Counted from the stretch's first letter, positions 8,884-18,327 are shown. The stretch: 64,000 nucleotides of DNA from Parabacteroides hominis (GCF_014287585.1 NZ_JACOOJ010000028.1:1-64000); one strand, 5' to 3'. Made by a program: numbers and translations. The notes: generated from the sequence alone by a model not told the origin.

Positions 8884-9272
8884 TCCGTAACAACTTTTGG
8901 TTCTTCTGGTTTTAGCATTTCCTTCTCAAGCGTATCTTTCAACACCTTCAAAGGGTCTTTGGATATTACTAATTCTCTCGGTTTCCCGTCATGCGTCAGT
9001 AATAATAATTTTTGCTTAGGCAGATTTATCTGTAGGATATGATTTTTATTAATGATATGGCTTTTGCCTACACGCATCAAGATTGCGTTACAGCCTGCCA
9101 CCTGTTTCTCCAATATTTCTTCAATTTTCCCTATATTAATTGCAAATGTGAATTGAATCCCGTTGGATAATAGTAATTTGGTGTAATTTCTATCTGCTTC
9201 AAAATAGAGGATCTGCCCTATTTTAATACGCAATAATTCATCTCTCGTCTTAATTATTAAATATCGCTCCAT
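8880..9272 (-). CDS. LytTR-type DNA-binding regulator without receiver domain
   Basis: 130 residues that are essentially one LytTR domain: YLIIKTRDELLRIKIGQI, ILYFEADRNYTKL, RVGKSHIINKNHI are typical segments. No receiver or membrane domain is present, so the signal must come from a partner. The ATG at 9272 is preferred. An upstream TTG at 9311 would add 13 residues but lies on a TACATTTG promoter-like box (9309-9316). The 4-nt overlap with the membrane FHA gene suggests the two work together, perhaps linking kinase status to transcription (inference). Confidence 0.87.
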   Translation of the reverse strand: MERYLIIKTRDELLRIKIGQILYFEADRNYTKLLLSNGIQFTFAINIGKIEEILEKQVAGCNAILMRVGKSHIINKNHILQINLPKQKLLLLTHDGKPRELVISKDPLKVLKDTLEKEMLKPEEPKVVTE

Positions 9273-9308
9273 ACGTAAGATATTGTTTATTCGTTCATCA
9301 TCAGAAAA

Positions 9309-9337
9309 CAAATGTACGCTATTTTGCGGGATCTAAA
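9309..9337 (-). promoter_or_regulatory. probable promoter of the LytTR-FHA gene pair
   Basis: Minus strand TACATTTG (9309-9316), with a weak TTTA box 17 nt upstream (9334-9337). The -7 match is good but the -33 is poor. Confidence 0.4.
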
Positions 9338-9377
9338 AAAATATCCGGACAGAAAAATTTATTTTTCACCCGGATAT
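9335..9377 (-). terminator. terminator after ppdK
   Basis: Read on the minus strand, ATATCCGG (9377-9370) pairs with CCGGATAT (9348-9341) around an A/T loop, and a run of T follows. A second stem (tggcgg/ccgcca, about 9390-9413) precedes it. Confidence 0.7.
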
Positions 9378-9429
9378 TCAATACAATCTGGCGGAGAAAT
9401 CCTTCCCCGCCATGTATGAATCCAAATCA

Positions 9430-12150
9430 TTAATCTTCCAAAGCCGCTTGCGCCGCCGCAATGCGTGCGATCGGAACGCGGAACGGTGAACAGGATACAT
9501 AGTTCAATCCTACTTTGTGGCAGAACTTCACGGAAGAAGGTTCACCGCCATGCTCGCCGCAAATACCGCATTTCAAGTCCGGACGGATAGCACGCCCCTT
9601 TTCGGTAGCCATACGGACCAATTGTCCTACTCCATTCTGGTCGAGAACCTGGAACGGATCGACTTTCAGAATCTTCTTTTCCAGGTAAACCGGCAGGAAG
9701 GAAGCGATATCGTCGCGAGAGTAACCGAAGGTCATCTGTGTCAGGTCATTTGTCCCGAACGAGAAGAACTCGGCAGAAGAAGCAATACGGTCTGCAGTCA
9801 ATGCGGCACGCGGGATTTCGATCATCGTACCGACTTTGAAGTCGATGCTGTCTCCCATTTCCTCGAACAATTGTGCAGCTGCTTTGCGGATCACTTTTTC
9901 CTGTTCCTTGAATTCGTATAAGATACCCGTCAGCGGAACCATGATTTCAGGTTTTGCTTCGATACCTTCTTTCTTCAGTTCAAGGGCAGCTCCCAATATG
10001 GCACGTGTCTGCATTTCCGTGATTTCAGGATATGTATTACCTAAACGGCAACCACGGTGTCCTAACATCGGGTTATGTTCGCAAAGCGATTCCACGCGTT
10101 TCTGAATTTCTTTGACCGATACGCCCATTGCTTCCGCCATTTCTTCCTGGCCTTTCATATCATGAGGAACGAACTCGTGCAAAGGAGGATCGAGCAGACG
10201 TACGGTTACCGGACAACCGGCCATTGCCTTGAAAATACCTTTGAAGTCTTCTTTCTGGTAAGGCAGGATCTTTGCCAGAGCATTCTTACGTCCTTCCGCA
10301 TCTTCCGCCAGGATCATTTCACGCATAGCCTTGATCTTTTCACCTTCGAAGAACATATGTTCCGTGCGGCACAAACCAATACCTACGGCTCCAAAATTGC
10401 GTGCGATCGTAGCATCGTGCGGAGTATCGGCATTCGTACGGACCTGCAACTTTGTATATTTGTCAGCCAATGCCATCAGTTCGGCAAAATCACCGGACAG
10501 TTCAGCAGCCTTTGTTTCAACCTTCCCTACATAAACCGTACCGGTCGTTCCGTTGATAGAAATATAGTCGCCTTCTTTCAGCTTAACGCCATCCACTTCG
10601 ACAGTCTTATTCTTATAATCGATTTCCAAAGCTCCGGCGCCGGATACGCAACATTTACCCATACCGCGGGCAACAACGGCAGCGTGTGAAGTCATACCGC
10701 CGCGGGCAGTCAGGATACCTTCGGCAACAGCCATACCCGCCAAATCTTCAGGAGATGTTTCGATGCGGACCATTACGACTTTCTTGCCGTCAGCATGCCA
10801 TTTTGCAGCATCATCGGCAAAGAACACGATCTGTCCGGTAGCAGCTCCTGGGGATGCCGGCAAACCTTTCACCCAAACTTTCGCTTGTTTTTCAGCCAAT
10901 TTATCGAATACCGGGTGAAGCAACTCATCCAATTTATTCGGTTCGATACGTTTCAGAGCCGTTTTCTCGTCAATCATGCCCTGATGCAACAGGTCGATCG
11001 CAATTTTAACCATTGCAGCACCGGTACGCTTTCCGTTACGGGTTTGCAGGAACCACAGTTTTCCTTCCTGTACGGTGAATTCCATATCCTGCATATCGTG
11101 ATAATGGTTTTCCAGTTTCGTTTGCAGTTCGTCCAGTTGTTTATAGATTTCCGGCATGGCTTCTTCCATTGAAGGATATTTGGCTACGCGGTCTTCCTCT
11201 GAAATACCGGCACGTTCCGCCCAACGCTGCGAACCGATCTTGGTGATCTGTTGCGGTGTACGGATTCCTGCCACAACGTCTTCCCCTTGTGCATTAATCA
11301 GATATTCGCCATTGAACAGGTCTTCGCCATTACCGGCATCACGAGAGAAACATACGCCGGTAGCGGAAGTATCGCCCATATTACCGAACACCATAGCCTG
11401 CACGCTGACAGCCGTACCCCATTCGGCAGGAATACCTTCCATCTTACGATAAAGGATGGCGCGTTCGTTCATCCAGCTGTCAAACACGGCACAGATAGCG
11501 CCCCAAAGCTGTTCGTATGCAGAAGTCGGAAAATCTTTGCCGGTCTGAGCTTTGACAGCCGCTTTGAATTTAGCAACCAGCGTCTTCAGGTCTTCCACAT
11601 CCAGCTCATTGTCAAGTTTAACGCCTTTGGCTTCCTTTACCTCTTCGATAATTGCTTCAAACGGATCGATATCTTCCTTGTTGGTCGGTTTCATACCCAG
11701 CACGACATCTCCGTACATCTGAACGAAACGGCGATATGAATCCCATGCAAACCGGGGATTGTTTGTCTTACGGCTCAAGCCTTCGACCACTTCATCGTTC
11801 AAACCTAAGTTCAGGATTGTGTCCATCATACCCGGCATGGAAGCGCGGGCTCCGGAACGAACGGATACCAATAACGGATTGGCTACATCTCCAAACTTTG
11901 AATTCATCAATGTTTCGATATTAGCAATCGCTTTTTCAACATCTGATTTCAACAATTCAACCACTTTGTCTTTTCCTAAATCATAGTATTCGGAACATAC
12001 TTCTGTGGTAATTGTAAATCCCGGAGGAACCGGGACACCAATCAGATTCATTTCGGCAAGGTTAGCACCTTTACCACCCAGCAGATTTCTCATATCCGCT
12101 TTACCTTCGGCTTTTCCATTTCCGAACGTGTAAACTCTTTTTCTTTCCAT
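9430..12150 (-). CDS. ppdK: pyruvate, phosphate dikinase
   Basis: Interconverts pyruvate, ATP and Pi with PEP, AMP and PPi. At 906 residues it has the full family length: N-terminal ATP-grasp domain (about 1-340; GGKGANLAEM, SVRSGARASMPGMMDTILNLGLN), a swivelling phosphohistidine domain with the catalytic His in GGMTSHAAVVARG (about 455), and a C-terminal PEP/pyruvate barrel (about 520-906) with GLCRTEHMF, CGICGEHGG and FFSFGTNDLTQ. In anaerobic Bacteroidales it can run in glycolysis to gain PPi-linked energy or supply PEP. It is monocistronic: hairpins lie on both sides. A TATATTTG box at 12207-12214 (minus strand) is a possible promoter. Confidence 0.97.
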   Translation of the reverse strand: MERKRVYTFGNGKAEGKADMRNLLGGKGANLAEMNLIGVPVPPGFTITTEVCSEYYDLGKDKVVELLKSDVEKAIANIETLMNSKFGDVANPLLVSVRSGARASMPGMMDTILNLGLNDEVVEGLSRKTNNPRFAWDSYRRFVQMYGDVVLGMKPTNKEDIDPFEAIIEEVKEAKGVKLDNELDVEDLKTLVAKFKAAVKAQTGKDFPTSAYEQLWGAICAVFDSWMNERAILYRKMEGIPAEWGTAVSVQAMVFGNMGDTSATGVCFSRDAGNGEDLFNGEYLINAQGEDVVAGIRTPQQITKIGSQRWAERAGISEEDRVAKYPSMEEAMPEIYKQLDELQTKLENHYHDMQDMEFTVQEGKLWFLQTRNGKRTGAAMVKIAIDLLHQGMIDEKTALKRIEPNKLDELLHPVFDKLAEKQAKVWVKGLPASPGAATGQIVFFADDAAKWHADGKKVVMVRIETSPEDLAGMAVAEGILTARGGMTSHAAVVARGMGKCCVSGAGALEIDYKNKTVEVDGVKLKEGDYISINGTTGTVYVGKVETKAAELSGDFAELMALADKYTKLQVRTNADTPHDATIARNFGAVGIGLCRTEHMFFEGEKIKAMREMILAEDAEGRKNALAKILPYQKEDFKGIFKAMAGCPVTVRLLDPPLHEFVPHDMKGQEEMAEAMGVSVKEIQKRVESLCEHNPMLGHRGCRLGNTYPEITEMQTRAILGAALELKKEGIEAKPEIMVPLTGILYEFKEQEKVIRKAAAQLFEEMGDSIDFKVGTMIEIPRAALTADRIASSAEFFSFGTNDLTQMTFGYSRDDIASFLPVYLEKKILKVDPFQVLDQNGVGQLVRMATEKGRAIRPDLKCGICGEHGGEPSSVKFCHKVGLNYVSCSPFRVPIARIAAAQAALED

Positions 12151-12338
12151 ATTCGACAGTATTTAATTTTAGATTTTAGTTTTGCTATCTCCAGATTGCA
12201 ATACTGCAAATATATGCTATTTAAAGATCGCATAGATATATATGGTTAAATAATTTTAGATGTTTTACAACTATTTTTGACCATCTATGTTCGGTAAATA
12301 ACTACATTTGCGTGCGGAAATTTTTAAAGCCTAAAAGA

Positions 12339-12390
12339 AATAGCCTGCATTCCGAAAGTTTTTTATAAGACTTTCGGAATGCAGGCTATT
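12339..12390 (-). terminator. terminator after the acetyl-CoA synthetase gene
   Basis: A perfect 21-bp stem (12339-12359 with 12370-12390) and a 10-nt loop lie between ppdK and the upstream gene. On the minus strand TTTCTTTT follows. The length of the stem is unusual. Confidence 0.75.
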
Positions 12391-12417
12391 TAGTATCAAG
12401 ATGTTATCTGAGATTTA

Positions 12418-14478
12418 TTATTTCTCGATCCGGATACGTGCGTCTACGGCAAACAGTCCGCGCTCGGTTGCAACCAGAGGATTAATGTCCATCTCCTTGA
12501 TTTCGGAAGCAAAGCGGAGCAGCGTAGACAGGCGGACTATGATATCCGCATATTGCTGTTCATCCACTCCCCGCTGGCCACGCGTACCTTTTATAATAGG
12601 ATAACCGCGCAGGGAACGGATCATGGAATAAGTCTCGTCATACGACAAAGGAGACAAGCCATAAGACACGTCTTTCAGCACTTCAACAAAAATTCCTCCC
12701 AGACCGCAAAGCACGACATGCCCGAAACGGTCTTCATACTTGGCTCCCAAGAACAACTCCTGCCCTTTCAACATCGGCTGTACCATAACGGCTGTCACAT
12801 CAGGCAAACGCATCATCCGTTCATATTCGAAAATCAGATGTTCTTCACTGCGGATATTCAGGGCGACGCCCCCCATATCGCTCTTATGTATAGGACCGAC
12901 AACCTTAGCTACAACCGGGAACTTCACTCTCTTGGCAAAAGCTACCAGTTCGTCGCGATCGGTCGACGTGAACTCTTCCACCAACGGTATCTGGGCAGCT
13001 TTCAACAAAGTACGGACTTCTTCGGGATTCAAATAGCCGCTGCCCGGCAACCGGTCGATAATACGGCGGACTTCGGGAACATCGACACCATACAACTGGA
13101 TATCCGTACTCATGGGCCTCGGCGTATTGAGCACACGCGAGAGGGCTGTTCCCAATGTCACTTCATCAGAAAAGTTCACATGTCCTTTCTTCACGAAGCT
13201 TTTCACTTCCGGACCCGCCGTTACGATAGAAGGCAATACCGGGAAAATCGGTTTCTTGCACTCTTCCATTTTCTTATGAAGCACTTCGTACGTATCGTAT
13301 AGTTTTACCAATCCCGGACTGCCGAAGATAACCATCATCAGGTCGATGTCTTCAAAGCGGTTTTCACAGAAATCGATAGCGGTGGCCAGATGTTCGGGAG
13401 TACCTGTACCGATGATATCTATCGGATTGCCGACGGCGGCTCCCGGATATAACTTGGACTTTAATTCCGCAGCAAGCGGGCCGTCCAGTTTTGGCACGTT
13501 CAGGCGTCCCTTTTCCAAGGCATCCGCCAACATGACGGCAGGTCCTCCGGCGTGTGTGATAATCGCACAATTCTTGCCTTTCACCTCTTTCAAAGTAAAG
13601 ATACTGGCAACAGTCGTCAATTCCTCACGGCTGAAGCAACGCACGATACCTGCTTTACGGAACAGGGCTTCCACTGCCGAATCCGAACTGGCGATCGCTC
13701 CCGTATGCGAAGAAGCGGCACGTTTGCCGACATCCGTACTTCCAGCCTTGATCGCAGCGATATGGCAACCTTTGCGGATCAGAGAAGAAGCATGATACAG
13801 GAGTTTATCGGGATTTTTGATCTGCTCGATATAAAGCATCTTTATTTTGGAGTCGAGAACCGGGTCAAAGTTGCGGTCCATATATTCGATCACTTCTTCC
13901 ACACCGATCTGCTTGGAATTACCGACAGACCAGACGGAAGAAAAACGAAGTCCTTTTGTCAATGCCGATTCGATAATGAAAAGCGCCGTACCGCCTGAAC
14001 TGGAAACGAAATCGACCCCGTCTGCATGAAATTCCGGGATCGGCTGGGTAAAGACGCCGTGATAGTGCATATTCATCAAACCGATGCAATTCGGGCCGAT
14101 CAATGAAGCACCGGCTTCGTTAATACTCTTCAGCATCTGTTCTTCCAGTATCGCCCCTTCATGCGTTTCCTCTCCGAAACCGGCCGAAATAACGATGAAC
14201 GCCTTTACATTTTTCTGTTTGGCAAGCACATCCACCGCTTCCGGGCAGGCCGGACCGGGAATAGAGATGATTGCCAGTTCCGTTTCCGGGATATCGTGCA
14301 CCGAATGATAGGATTTCAGGCCCTGCACATCGTCTTCTTTGGCATTTACGACATACAGTTCGCCTTTATACTTCCCGTCCAGCAGATTACGGACCAAACG
14401 GCCACCCGGTTTATGCACATTATTGGATCCTCCCACCACTACGATGCTCTGAGGATTAATTAATTCTCGGTTAATCAT
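12418..14478 (-). CDS. acd: acetate--CoA ligase (ADP-forming), fused alpha-beta
   Basis: Makes ATP from acyl-CoA, ADP and Pi, releasing acetate or another acid; typical of anaerobes and archaea. It is 686 residues from the ATG at 14478 (an in-frame TTG at 14502 is less likely). Order: CoA-binding Rossmann domain (about 1-140; SIVVVGGSNNVHKPGGRLVRN), succinyl-CoA-ligase-like domain (about 140-450, with SSHTGAIASSD holding the likely phosphohistidine) and an ATP-grasp domain (about 460-686; VVAKVVGPIHKSDMGGVALN, GLGGIFVEV). Alpha and beta parts are one chain. Substrate choice cannot be read from sequence. Confidence 0.92.
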   Translation of the reverse strand: MINRELINPQSIVVVGGSNNVHKPGGRLVRNLLDGKYKGELYVVNAKEDDVQGLKSYHSVHDIPETELAIISIPGPACPEAVDVLAKQKNVKAFIVISAGFGEETHEGAILEEQMLKSINEAGASLIGPNCIGLMNMHYHGVFTQPIPEFHADGVDFVSSSGGTALFIIESALTKGLRFSSVWSVGNSKQIGVEEVIEYMDRNFDPVLDSKIKMLYIEQIKNPDKLLYHASSLIRKGCHIAAIKAGSTDVGKRAASSHTGAIASSDSAVEALFRKAGIVRCFSREELTTVASIFTLKEVKGKNCAIITHAGGPAVMLADALEKGRLNVPKLDGPLAAELKSKLYPGAAVGNPIDIIGTGTPEHLATAIDFCENRFEDIDLMMVIFGSPGLVKLYDTYEVLHKKMEECKKPIFPVLPSIVTAGPEVKSFVKKGHVNFSDEVTLGTALSRVLNTPRPMSTDIQLYGVDVPEVRRIIDRLPGSGYLNPEEVRTLLKAAQIPLVEEFTSTDRDELVAFAKRVKFPVVAKVVGPIHKSDMGGVALNIRSEEHLIFEYERMMRLPDVTAVMVQPMLKGQELFLGAKYEDRFGHVVLCGLGGIFVEVLKDVSYGLSPLSYDETYSMIRSLRGYPIIKGTRGQRGVDEQQYADIIVRLSTLLRFASEIKEMDINPLVATERGLFAVDARIRIEK

Positions 14479-14557
14479 GACATTTTGATTAATTTGGTTC
14501 AATGAATGGGAACAAATATAGTTTATTTCTCCGTTTATCCATCAAATCCGGGGTAAT

Positions 14558-15334
14558 TTATTTACATTTTGCACATTCTTCCACCAGCCAATCGCACCAG
14601 ACATCCATTCCCGTGCCTTTTGTTGCAGACACTTCGAATATTTGCAAGTGATGATTTACCTTCAATGCGTTATTGCGCAGCGTCTCCACATCCGTGTCCA
14701 GATAAGGCGCCAGATCGATTTTGTTGATCACGCAGATATCCGCTTCCAGGAAGATATGGGGATATTTCAACGGTTTGTCATCCCCTTCGGTAGTACTGAC
14801 GATAACGACTTTCTTCGCCTCTCCCAGATCGAACATGGCGGGGCAAACGAGGTTGCCTACATTTTCCACAAACAGGAGGGAACCGTCGGAGGGATTCAGA
14901 TGCTTGACGGCGTGATTCACCATATCGGCTTCCAGATGGCAACCGGTTCCGGTATTGACCTGGAAAACGGGGACGTCAAGGGCGGCAATGCGGTCGGCAT
15001 CATTCGAGGTCTGCTGGTCTCCTTCGATGACGCAGATTTGCGAGGGTAATTCGCGAGCCGTACCGGAAGTCAACCGGCGTATCGTCTCTTTCAATAAGGT
15101 CGTCTTACCGGAGCCTGGCGAACTCATCAGATTCAGGCAGAAGATATGTTTCGCCTCGAAATAGCCTCTGTTACGTTCGGCCAACAGATTATTGCGCTGG
15201 AGAATATCCTGTTCCAGCGTTATTACTTTTCCTTCATCGTGATGATGGTGGTGATGTTCATGTCCGTGTTCGTGATCATGGTCATGATTGTGATCGTGAT
15301 GATGATGCTCTCCGCATCCGCAAGTTCCACACAT
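14558..15334 (-). CDS. hypB: hydrogenase nickel insertion GTPase HypB
   Basis: GTPase that delivers Ni to the hydrogenase large subunit with HypA. 258 residues from the ATG at 15334, chosen because it gives the usual MCGTCGCG start and lies 14 nt after hypA. The N-terminus has CGTCGCG and then a stretch rich in His (16 His within about 9-35), a nickel store. The G domain shows SSPGSGKTTLLKE, EGDQQTSNDADRI, NVGNLVCPA and NKIDLAPYL. Longer readings into hypA are spurious. Last gene of the hypF-hypA-hypB group. Confidence 0.95.
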   Translation of the reverse strand: MCGTCGCGEHHHHDHNHDHDHEHGHEHHHHHHDEGKVITLEQDILQRNNLLAERNRGYFEAKHIFCLNLMSSPGSGKTTLLKETIRRLTSGTARELPSQICVIEGDQQTSNDADRIAALDVPVFQVNTGTGCHLEADMVNHAVKHLNPSDGSLLFVENVGNLVCPAMFDLGEAKKVVIVSTTEGDDKPLKYPHIFLEADICVINKIDLAPYLDTDVETLRNNALKVNHHLQIFEVSATKGTGMDVWCDWLVEECAKCK

Positions 15335-15348
15335 AAGCGTTTGTCTTT

Positions 15349-15690
15349 TTATTTTACAACAATTGATTTGATCCGAAGTTCCCGCCCCTTTGTGATATTT
15401 ACCAAATAAGAACCACAATTGGGGCATGGAGAAAACAAATTCCCCACAGGAAAGACCGTTTCGCAATCGCTGCACTGTCCTTCCCCGTCTATATAGCGGC
15501 GGATGATCTTTGCTTTTTCGAGCAAAGTACCTTTCACTGCACTTTCCATCGCAAACTCCAATGTTTGCAACTCCACTCCAGCAAGACGACCTATCTCGAG
15601 TTCCACTTCTTCTATCTGCGAAGAATGATGTTCGCGAGCCTGTTGTTCGGATAGCTGAACAATACTTTGAGCGATCGATAATTCATGCAT
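15349..15690 (-). CDS. hypA: hydrogenase nickel chaperone HypA
   Basis: 113 residues from the ATG at 15690, which gives the family's invariant MHE start (His2 binds Ni). Two CxxC pairs near 73-93 (CSDC and CPNC) form the zinc site. It hands Ni to the hydrogenase large subunit together with HypB. It lies 14 nt upstream of hypB; the 162-nt gap before it (after hypF) holds the palindrome array at 15747-15834. Confidence 0.95.
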   Translation of the reverse strand: MHELSIAQSIVQLSEQQAREHHSSQIEEVELEIGRLAGVELQTLEFAMESAVKGTLLEKAKIIRRYIDGEGQCSDCETVFPVGNLFSPCPNCGSYLVNITKGRELRIKSIVVK

Positions 15691-15746
15691 ACCTGTATTT
15701 TTTATCATTACTGCCTCCTCCTATTTTCCTTCCAAGGACTTTTTTG

Positions 15747-15834
15747 TTTCATACCGATGAAAATAAATTTTCATGCCGGAGAAACTTTTGTTTCATGCTG
15801 GTGAAACTTTTGTTTCATGCCTGTGGAAAAGGTG
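15747..15834. repeat. four-copy palindrome array, 22-nt period
   Basis: Four units start at 15747, 15769, 15791 and 15813: TTTCATACCGATGAAA, TTTCATGCCGGAGAAA, TTTCATGCTGGTGAAA and TTTCATGCCTGTGGAAA. The period is exactly 22 nt, two turns of DNA. Units 2 and 3 share the spacer cttttg. The array lies inside the gap between hypF and hypA. Each unit is a short dyad; the function is unknown. Confidence 0.8.
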
Positions 15835-15852
15835 GTAATTTATTATCTTTTG

Positions 15853-18144
15853 TCACATAAACAATTGCTGCGATGCGGCAATCGCCAGTTGCCCGACCGC
15901 TACGCCTCCGTCGTTGCAGGGAATACGTCCCGGCACAAACAGAGGAATACCTGCTTCGGCAAACATACGCTGCAACTGTTCCGTCAAACGTCTGTTCTGG
16001 AAACAACCGCCGGAGATCACGACTTTGTCCGCTCCGGTCTGCTTCCTGAACCGTTTAGCCATCTCTACCAAGAGCCATGCCAACGTATTGTGGAAGCGGG
16101 CGGATAACTCCGTCGCCGGGATTCCGACAGCAAGATCCTCCAATATTCCTTCAAATACGGGACGCATGGAAATAGACTCCCCTTCTATTAAAACAAAATA
16201 ACGTCTTTGATGTTCATCGGAAGCCAATTGTTCCAACTTGACGGGAGCTTCCGCCTGATGCGTGGAGATATCGCAGACACCCAGCAAGGAGGCAATGGCA
16301 TCGAACAGCCGGCCTGCACCGGATGTATAGGGCGTATTGATCCCTTTCTCCATCATTTTCAGAAGCATTTGTATCTTCGCTTCTCCTACCCGTTCCTTGA
16401 AACCGGCAGGAAAAGGTATCTCGTTTCCATAATAATGCCACAGGTAAGCAACCGCCATGCGCCAAGGCTCGGTCGAAGCCTTATCCCCTCCGGGAAGCGG
16501 TACGTATTCCAGATGCGAAAGCCGCTTATATTCCCGGCGGTCACAAAGGAAGACCTCGCCGCCCCAGGCTTTGCCGTCATCTCCTAAGCCCGTTCCATCC
16601 AGGACAAGCGCGATTACCGGCTCGTCCAACCCGTATTCCAGCATACAAGCGGCAGCGTGCGCATGATGATGCTGCACGCGCAATAACGGGAGATGAAGAT
16701 CCGACGCATAGCGTTCCGCCTCACGGGAAGAAAGGTAGTCAGGATGCAGATCGCAGACTAAAAGAGATGGCCGGAAACGGAAAAGATGCTGAAAGCGTTC
16801 GAGCGACTCCTTATAGAATCGATATGTCTCCCAATTCTTGAGGTCGCCGATATACTGGCTTTGCAAGATCGTTTCTCCCTTCCCTACGGCAAACGTATTT
16901 ACCTTTTCGGCTCCGAAAGCTAAGATTCCTTCAACCGGAACATCTGCAAAGAACGGTTCCGGCACATATCCCCGTGAGCGGCGTATCAGGCAAGGTTGAT
17001 CGCCGCAAACTTGCAGCACCGAATCGTCCACCCGGTTATGGATATCGCGGTTATGATGGAGCAAAAGGGGAATTTTGCCGGCCAGTTGCTTTTCAGCCTC
17101 TTCCGGGGTAATGGCTATCGGGTATTCACTGAGATTGCCGCTCGTCATTACCAGTGCAGGCGTGTCTAACCGTTCAAACCAATCGAAATGGATCGGCATA
17201 TAAGGAAGCATACATCCTAAAGTCTCCATCCCCGGATTGATAGACGGAGCCAATGGCCGACGTTGTTTCAGCAGCACGATCGGACGACGCCAGGAAAGCA
17301 AGGATTCTTCTTCCACCTCATTCAAGAATACATACCGGCGTATATTCTCCATATCGCGAAACAGCACGGCAAAAGGTTTGCCATCCCGCTGCTTGATCTC
17401 CCGCAGCCGGGAAACCGCCTTTTCATTTTTCGCATCGCAAATCAGGTGATAGCCACCTATTCCTTTCGCGGCAATCACTTCGCCCTCGCGAAGCAAACGG
17501 GAAGAAAGGTCGAGCAGTTCCGGATAGTCCGTAACCTTTACCTTATTATATAATGTATAGTAAGACGGTCCGCAATGATTGCAGGCAACAGGCTCAGCAT
17601 GAAAACGCCGGTCGCTGACAGTCGTGTACTCCTTCCGGCAGGCCGGGCACATCGGGAAAGCCGACATGGTCGTCTGGCCTCTGTCGTAAGGCAGATCACG
17701 GATGATGGAAAAGCGAGGTCCGCAATGCGTGCAATTGATAAAAGGGTATTGCAGGCGGTGCGGTTGTGTCTTCCGGTCACGCAAGCATTCGGGGCAAACG
17801 GCAATATCGGGCGCAACCTGCGTCACTTCGTCCGATTCCGAATGGCTGGGGGTAATACGAAAGTCTGTGTATGGATTTTTTGCTTCTATCCTTTCCGAAA
17901 CGGTTATCCGGTGGATGGATGCCACAACCGGATGTTCACGACGTATGCGTTCGATGAAAAGCTCCCGCTGTCCGAGAGTAAGGACGGCCCGGATGCAGAC
18001 TCCGTTATTCCGGTTGTCCACTTCACCGCATATCCCCATTTCGTTGGCTATCCGATAGATAAACGGGCGGAAACCTACTCCCTGCACTAAACCCTGGACG
18101 GTCAGGATCGATATGACAACCTCCTCCTCTTTCATCTTCTTCAT
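15853..18144 (-). CDS. hypF: carbamoyltransferase HypF
   Basis: Makes the cyanide ligands of the NiFe centre from carbamoyl phosphate, loading carbamoyl on the HypE C-terminal cysteine. The 763 residues contain an acylphosphatase domain (about 8-98; GLVQGVGFRPFIYR), two zinc-finger pairs (CPEC, CTHC, CPAC, CNHC; about 115-195), a YrdC domain (about 205-390) and a Kae1-like domain to the end (HHHAHAAACMLEYG, GTGLGDDGKAWGGE, SGGCFQNRRLTEQL). A start at 18135 is also possible. It runs divergently from hypC. Confidence 0.96.
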   Translation of the reverse strand: MKKMKEEEVVISILTVQGLVQGVGFRPFIYRIANEMGICGEVDNRNNGVCIRAVLTLGQRELFIERIRREHPVVASIHRITVSERIEAKNPYTDFRITPSHSESDEVTQVAPDIAVCPECLRDRKTQPHRLQYPFINCTHCGPRFSIIRDLPYDRGQTTMSAFPMCPACRKEYTTVSDRRFHAEPVACNHCGPSYYTLYNKVKVTDYPELLDLSSRLLREGEVIAAKGIGGYHLICDAKNEKAVSRLREIKQRDGKPFAVLFRDMENIRRYVFLNEVEEESLLSWRRPIVLLKQRRPLAPSINPGMETLGCMLPYMPIHFDWFERLDTPALVMTSGNLSEYPIAITPEEAEKQLAGKIPLLLHHNRDIHNRVDDSVLQVCGDQPCLIRRSRGYVPEPFFADVPVEGILAFGAEKVNTFAVGKGETILQSQYIGDLKNWETYRFYKESLERFQHLFRFRPSLLVCDLHPDYLSSREAERYASDLHLPLLRVQHHHAHAAACMLEYGLDEPVIALVLDGTGLGDDGKAWGGEVFLCDRREYKRLSHLEYVPLPGGDKASTEPWRMAVAYLWHYYGNEIPFPAGFKERVGEAKIQMLLKMMEKGINTPYTSGAGRLFDAIASLLGVCDISTHQAEAPVKLEQLASDEHQRRYFVLIEGESISMRPVFEGILEDLAVGIPATELSARFHNTLAWLLVEMAKRFRKQTGADKVVISGGCFQNRRLTEQLQRMFAEAGIPLFVPGRIPCNDGGVAVGQLAIAASQQLFM

Positions 18145-18155
18145 TTACGTTTTGA

Positions 18156-18187
18156 CAAATGTAATCCCTTTCACAGGAATACGCAAA
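18156..18187 (-). promoter_or_regulatory. promoter of hypF-hypA-hypB
   Basis: Minus strand TTTG (18184-18187), 20 nt, TACATTTG (18156-18163), just 12 nt before the hypF start. The match to the Bacteroidetes promoter is good apart from a spacer 1 nt longer than usual. Confidence 0.5.
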
Positions 18188-18286
18188 CAAGGCGGATGGC
18201 AATTTTCTATAGCCCTTATAAATTATATCTATCTGAAAGATAAACAGAAATGTGTGATATCATACATTTCTTCAGAACATATTGCC

Positions 18287-18294
18287 TACTTTTG
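18287..18294 (+). promoter_or_regulatory. possible -7 element of the hypC-hydrogenase operon
   Basis: TACTTTTG lies 33 nt before the hypC ATG and faces the hypF promoter. No clear TTTG is seen at -33. Confidence 0.4.
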
Positions 18295-18327
18295 AAGTTA
18301 GATAAATATAACAAAGATTTTACTAAT

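Noticed and set aside
4696..9311. Type VI secretion regulatory cluster
   Set aside because: Kinase, PP2C and FHA are found there too, but no Tss, Hcp or VgrG gene lies anywhere in the window.
14502..14558. TTG start at 14502 for the acetyl-CoA synthetase
   Set aside because: The in-frame ATG at 14478 begins the family domain directly; the extra eight residues are low-complexity Asn/Gln.
15747..15834. CRISPR array
   Set aside because: The units are only 16 nt, the spacers are 5-6 nt and partly alike, and no cas genes are near.
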